A stretch of DNA of 8,700 bases, from assembly GCA_016928375.1 (NCBI GenBank), contig JAFGKX010000008.1, positions 1-8,700 on the forward strand. The letters are read 5' to 3'. Positions within the stretch are counted from its first letter, which is position 1. Each line of letters opens with the position of its first letter. A model generated the notes under the pieces. It saw only the letters and a list, made by a program, of their open reading frames with translations. It searched no databases and was not told the DNA's origin. The translations under genes and the position numbers were made by a program. Positions 6,731-8,700 of this stretch are shown piece after piece. The stretch comes from Candidatus Omnitrophota bacterium. Its GTDB lineage: Bacteria; Omnitrophota; Gorgyraeia; JABMRG01; JAFGKX01.

Positions 6731-6785
6731 TCCCGAGCATTACTAAGATGCAAACAAGTGTGAGCATCTCATGTTAGCGAGGGAC
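6730..6785 (-). promoter_or_regulatory. Large imperfect hairpin between the PilP-like gene and the secretin gene
   Basis: In the mRNA, GTCCC and GGGAC (6781-6785, 6730-6734) form the base. A GC/GC step follows, then TGAGATGC with GCATCTTA (apical 8 bp including one G.U), around a 12-nt loop at 6752-6763. It starts five bases after the PilP-like stop codon and ends where the next hairpin begins. With no T-run after it, it is not a terminator. A role in mRNA processing or stability is a guess. Confidence 0.45.
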
Positions 6786-6790
6786 TTCAC

Positions 6791-7258
6791 CTATTTTTTT
6801 ATGAAAAATTCATACCCTTTGTACTCCACCTTTACTCCGTCTCTTTCCACCGAGAGAAGCCTACAACCCGATACCTCTTCGCCAACCGACAAAATCTTAC
6901 CGTCTATAATTGCCTGCGGCCTTGAAGTATCCCACACAAGCCCTAATATGCTGATAGACGGCGGTTGAACCAGTACCGTGTTTTTTTGAATCGCACTAAT
7001 ATTATCCGCCAAATAAACATAGAGTTTATTTTTCAGCGGGTCTGAAAGATTATCTGCGTTGTATTCCGTTACCGCAATATCGATATCTTCATTTTCTATC
7101 TGCGGATACGTATTTTTTTCTGCCGGCGCAGAGGGTAATGTAATTTTTACGGCGCTATTTTTCTGCATAATGCTGTTGATAAACCTATATCCTAAGCTTA
7201 AACCAAAAATAACCAAAAGTACCAATAATATAATCTGTTGCTGCTTTTGTTTTTCCAT
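6791..7258 (-). CDS. PilP/GspC/MshK-like inner-membrane linker protein
   Basis: This 155-residue bitopic protein has a short cytoplasmic start (MEKQKQQQ), one membrane helix at about 9-29, a polar linker to about 100, and a small C-terminal beta domain (101-153). The domain reads LGLVWDTSRPQAIIDGKILS, then VGEEV, G and a V-Y repeat. That pattern (P-x-A-I-I-D-G, hydrophobic-Gly-Glu-x-V, D-G-V-x-V-x-Y) is the homology-region fold of GspC and PilP, which contacts the N0 domain of the secretin. It lacks the lipobox of classical PilP and is anchored by a helix, as GspC is. It starts 3 nt after the stop of the PilO-like gene and directly precedes the secretin, its expected partner. The call rests on domain pattern and position; sequence identity within this family is always low. 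Confidence 0.78.
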   Translation of the reverse strand: MEKQKQQQIILLVLLVIFGLSLGYRFINSIMQKNSAVKITLPSAPAEKNTYPQIENEDIDIAVTEYNADNLSDPLKNKLYVYLADNISAIQKNTVLVQPPSISILGLVWDTSRPQAIIDGKILSVGEEVSGCRLLSVERDGVKVEYKGYEFFIKK

Positions 7259-7261
7259 AAT

Positions 7262-7864
7262 CTATTTCCCCGCCGTATAAGTTCCTATGGTTATAACAGC
7301 GGAAACAACCGTATCTTTAGATAGGATAGACCTGGCCTCAGCCGGGGTAATATCGGATAGCCCGGGTTCATATAACATGCCGGCGAGACCTTCCGAAGCG
7401 TTTCCTATCTCAAGGTTACGTATTCCCATATAAGGCTTATTGCTTTCGATCTTCGCCAGAAAACGGCCTATACTGTGATAGGTGCCTTCAACCTCAAGAA
7501 CAGTAATATGCATATTGTATCCCTGCGGCTGCTTTCCTTTGTCAGACGAACTGATTGAGGTAATCCTCACTCCGGCGGCAATGGCTAATTTCGAGAACTC
7601 ATTTTTTATAGTATCAATATCCTGTTTCTGCAATATTAGCGCTTCATATTTTTCTCTTATGCGGTCTAATTTTTCTATCTGCCTGCGCAATTCATTTCTC
7701 GATGTTTCTTCATGGTATTTGCTATTATAATAATTCACTTTTTTAACCGCAGATTGATATATTAACTTATACCCTATTAAAACGACCAACAGGATTACCG
7801 CGGTCGATACAAGGATCTTTTTCTGTTTTTCATCCAAATTGTTAAATACATCTTTAAGGGGCAT
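7262..7864 (-). CDS. PilO/GspM/MshJ-like inner-membrane protein
   Basis: The protein has 200 residues. A short cytoplasmic N-terminus (1-16) is followed by one membrane helix (about 17-35), a charged heptad-rich coiled coil (about 40-90), and a mixed alpha/beta region (93-197) with the spacing of the ferredoxin-like periplasmic fold of PilO. Features include ITVLEVEGTYHSIGRFLAKIE (split here as ITVLEVEGTY and HSIGRFLAKIE, 120-140), the typical PilO strand-helix unit. PilO pairs with PilN in the periplasm to make the alignment ring. The gene begins 16 nt after the PilM-PilN stop, with GGAGA about 11 nt before the ATG, and ends 3 nt before the PilP-like start. A 28-residue stretch (155-182) before the last strand looks like a loop insertion. 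The family assignment relies on topology, this motif and gene order. Confidence 0.82.
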   Translation of the reverse strand: MPLKDVFNNLDEKQKKILVSTAVILLVVLIGYKLIYQSAVKKVNYYNSKYHEETSRNELRRQIEKLDRIREKYEALILQKQDIDTIKNEFSKLAIAAGVRITSISSSDKGKQPQGYNMHITVLEVEGTYHSIGRFLAKIESNKPYMGIRNLEIGNASEGLAGMLYEPGLSDITPAEARSILSKDTVVSAVITIGTYTAGK

Positions 7865-7880
7865 TATATTCTTAGTCTCC

Positions 7881-8700
7881 CTATTTTTTATTCCTGCATT
7901 CTATAGAATAATTAGTTATCTCATACCCTCTTGTTGTGTCGTTTTTCAGCGTTCCCAGTTCACACGCATTCAACCCTTTCATAAACACTGCATCATTTTT
8001 AAGGCTATATAAAAATTTATTAGCGGCGCTTATCTGCTCCGATTGTTCTTTTAAAAATACCCTGCCTTTTAAATAAAGGGACATTTTCGAATCGGGCAAT
8101 GCCTGCAGCTGCAGGGCATTAACCCACACACCTTCCGGCAGATCTGCGGCTACGCGGCTTAATTTTTCAGATACGAATACTTTTTCTTTAATCAAAGATT
8201 TCATAAATTCGATTTTTTTTGCGCTTTTGCTGCTGAAGTTTTCCAATACCTCAATAGGCATACTCTCGGTAGTTGAAGGCAGCCCCTTTGCCGCATTCAG
8301 AACGCCATGGTAATGCAGCTTTGCCTGATTTACTATAATTAAACTATACATAACAAAGGAAAGTATGAACAAAATACCTATTCTGATAATCAGGGGGTAC
8401 TGCCTCTTAAGTTTTATCTTCTGTATTTTTGTTTTTAAAGGCAGTAAATTCACGACCTGGGCGTCTAAGCTTAAACCGTTCATGGCCGAACCAACGGCTA
8501 ATATGCCGCCGACTGATTCAAATTTTATCCCTTCTGCGACTTTGGAGAAGTCCATTATCTCCGTCGGGATATTTAATTCTGCCTGAAATTTACTCGCGAG
8601 CTCCGAAAGGTCGTCTTTGCCGCATAAAATCAGCTTTTTGACGGATTTGGATCCGGTTTTTCTCCGGTAATAATCCATTGAAAGCCTGAGCTCGCTCATC
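7881..8700 (-). CDS. PilM-PilN fusion (GspL/MshI-like), N-terminus beyond the window
   Basis: The visible 272 or so residues are open to the right edge, so the Met at 8699 is probably internal. Residues 1-75 match the end of an actin-like PilM ATPase: a Ser-Met-x-Tyr-Tyr helix, VKKLILCGKDDLSELASKF, and a terminal A-VGSAMNGL segment. Without a stop it runs into NLLP (84-87), the conserved PilN motif that normally docks into PilM. A basic stretch (89-100), a membrane helix (about 101-123), a coiled segment and a ferredoxin-like periplasmic region (about 180-265) follow. Separate pilM and pilN genes are usual in type IVa pili; GspL has this fused layout. It would link the cytoplasmic ATPase to the PilO/PilP ring. 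The stop TAG is 16 nt before the next gene. I am sure of the fusion in this reading frame and less sure which system name fits. Confidence 0.85.
   Translation of the reverse strand, partial: MSELRLSMDYYRRKTGSKSVKKLILCGKDDLSELASKFQAELNIPTEIMDFSKVAEGIKFESVGGILAVGSAMNGLSLDAQVVNLLPLKTKIQKIKLKRQYPLIIRIGILFILSFVMYSLIIVNQAKLHYHGVLNAAKGLPSTTESMPIEVLENFSSKSAKKIEFMKSLIKEKVFVSEKLSRVAADLPEGVWVNALQLQALPDSKMSLYLKGRVFLKEQSEQISAANKFLYSLKNDAVFMKGLNACELGTLKNDTTRGYEITNYSIECRNKK

Overview
The window holds the 5' three quarters of a branched-chain amino acid gene and most of a type IV pilus / type II secretion-like operon. All seven genes lie on the minus strand. A 420-bp spacer between the two blocks is rich in signals. 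The secretin and its inner-membrane partners imply a diderm (Gram-negative-type) bacterium. Moderate AT-richness, mixed codon use and the hybrid pilus gene set would suit an uncultured lineage such as Omnitrophota, Elusimicrobiota or a deltaproteobacterium-like group. That placement is a guess and no phylogenetic marker is present.

Region 1-1267 is ilvD (dihydroxy-acid dehydratase), which runs off the left edge. It has its own TTGACA-16-TATAAT promoter. Region 1268-1687 has no protein gene that I can support. It carries the ilvD promoter and a long self-complementary segment (1380-1513) that looks like a minus-strand structured RNA with its own promoter. It also carries a plus-strand promoter followed by about 85 nt of hairpins, and a strong bidirectional terminator at 1634-1650.

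Region 1688-8700 reads, in transcription order (right to left), PilM-PilN fusion (partial), PilO/GspM-like, PilP/GspC-like, secretin, GspE/PilB/MshE-type ATPase, GspF/PilC-type platform protein, and a type IV pilin. Junctions are tight (3-16 nt, and one ATGA overlap) with two exceptions. A 95-nt spacer before the secretin is filled by two back-to-back hairpins. A 62-nt spacer before the pilin contains a perfect consensus promoter. The order resembles the MSHA pilus cluster (I-J-K-L-E-G-A), and the fused PilM-PilN protein recalls GspL of type II secretion.

Together the proteins would form an envelope-spanning machine: actin-like/PilN-PilO-PilP alignment complex, outer-membrane secretin, cytoplasmic assembly ATPase, membrane platform, and an extruded pilin or pseudopilin fibre. 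The ATPase N-terminus has the 24+5+24 residue layout of an MshEN c-di-GMP-binding domain, so c-di-GMP control is plausible. No retraction ATPase, prepilin peptidase or minor pilins are seen here. I found no insertion sequence, CRISPR array, tRNA or rRNA.
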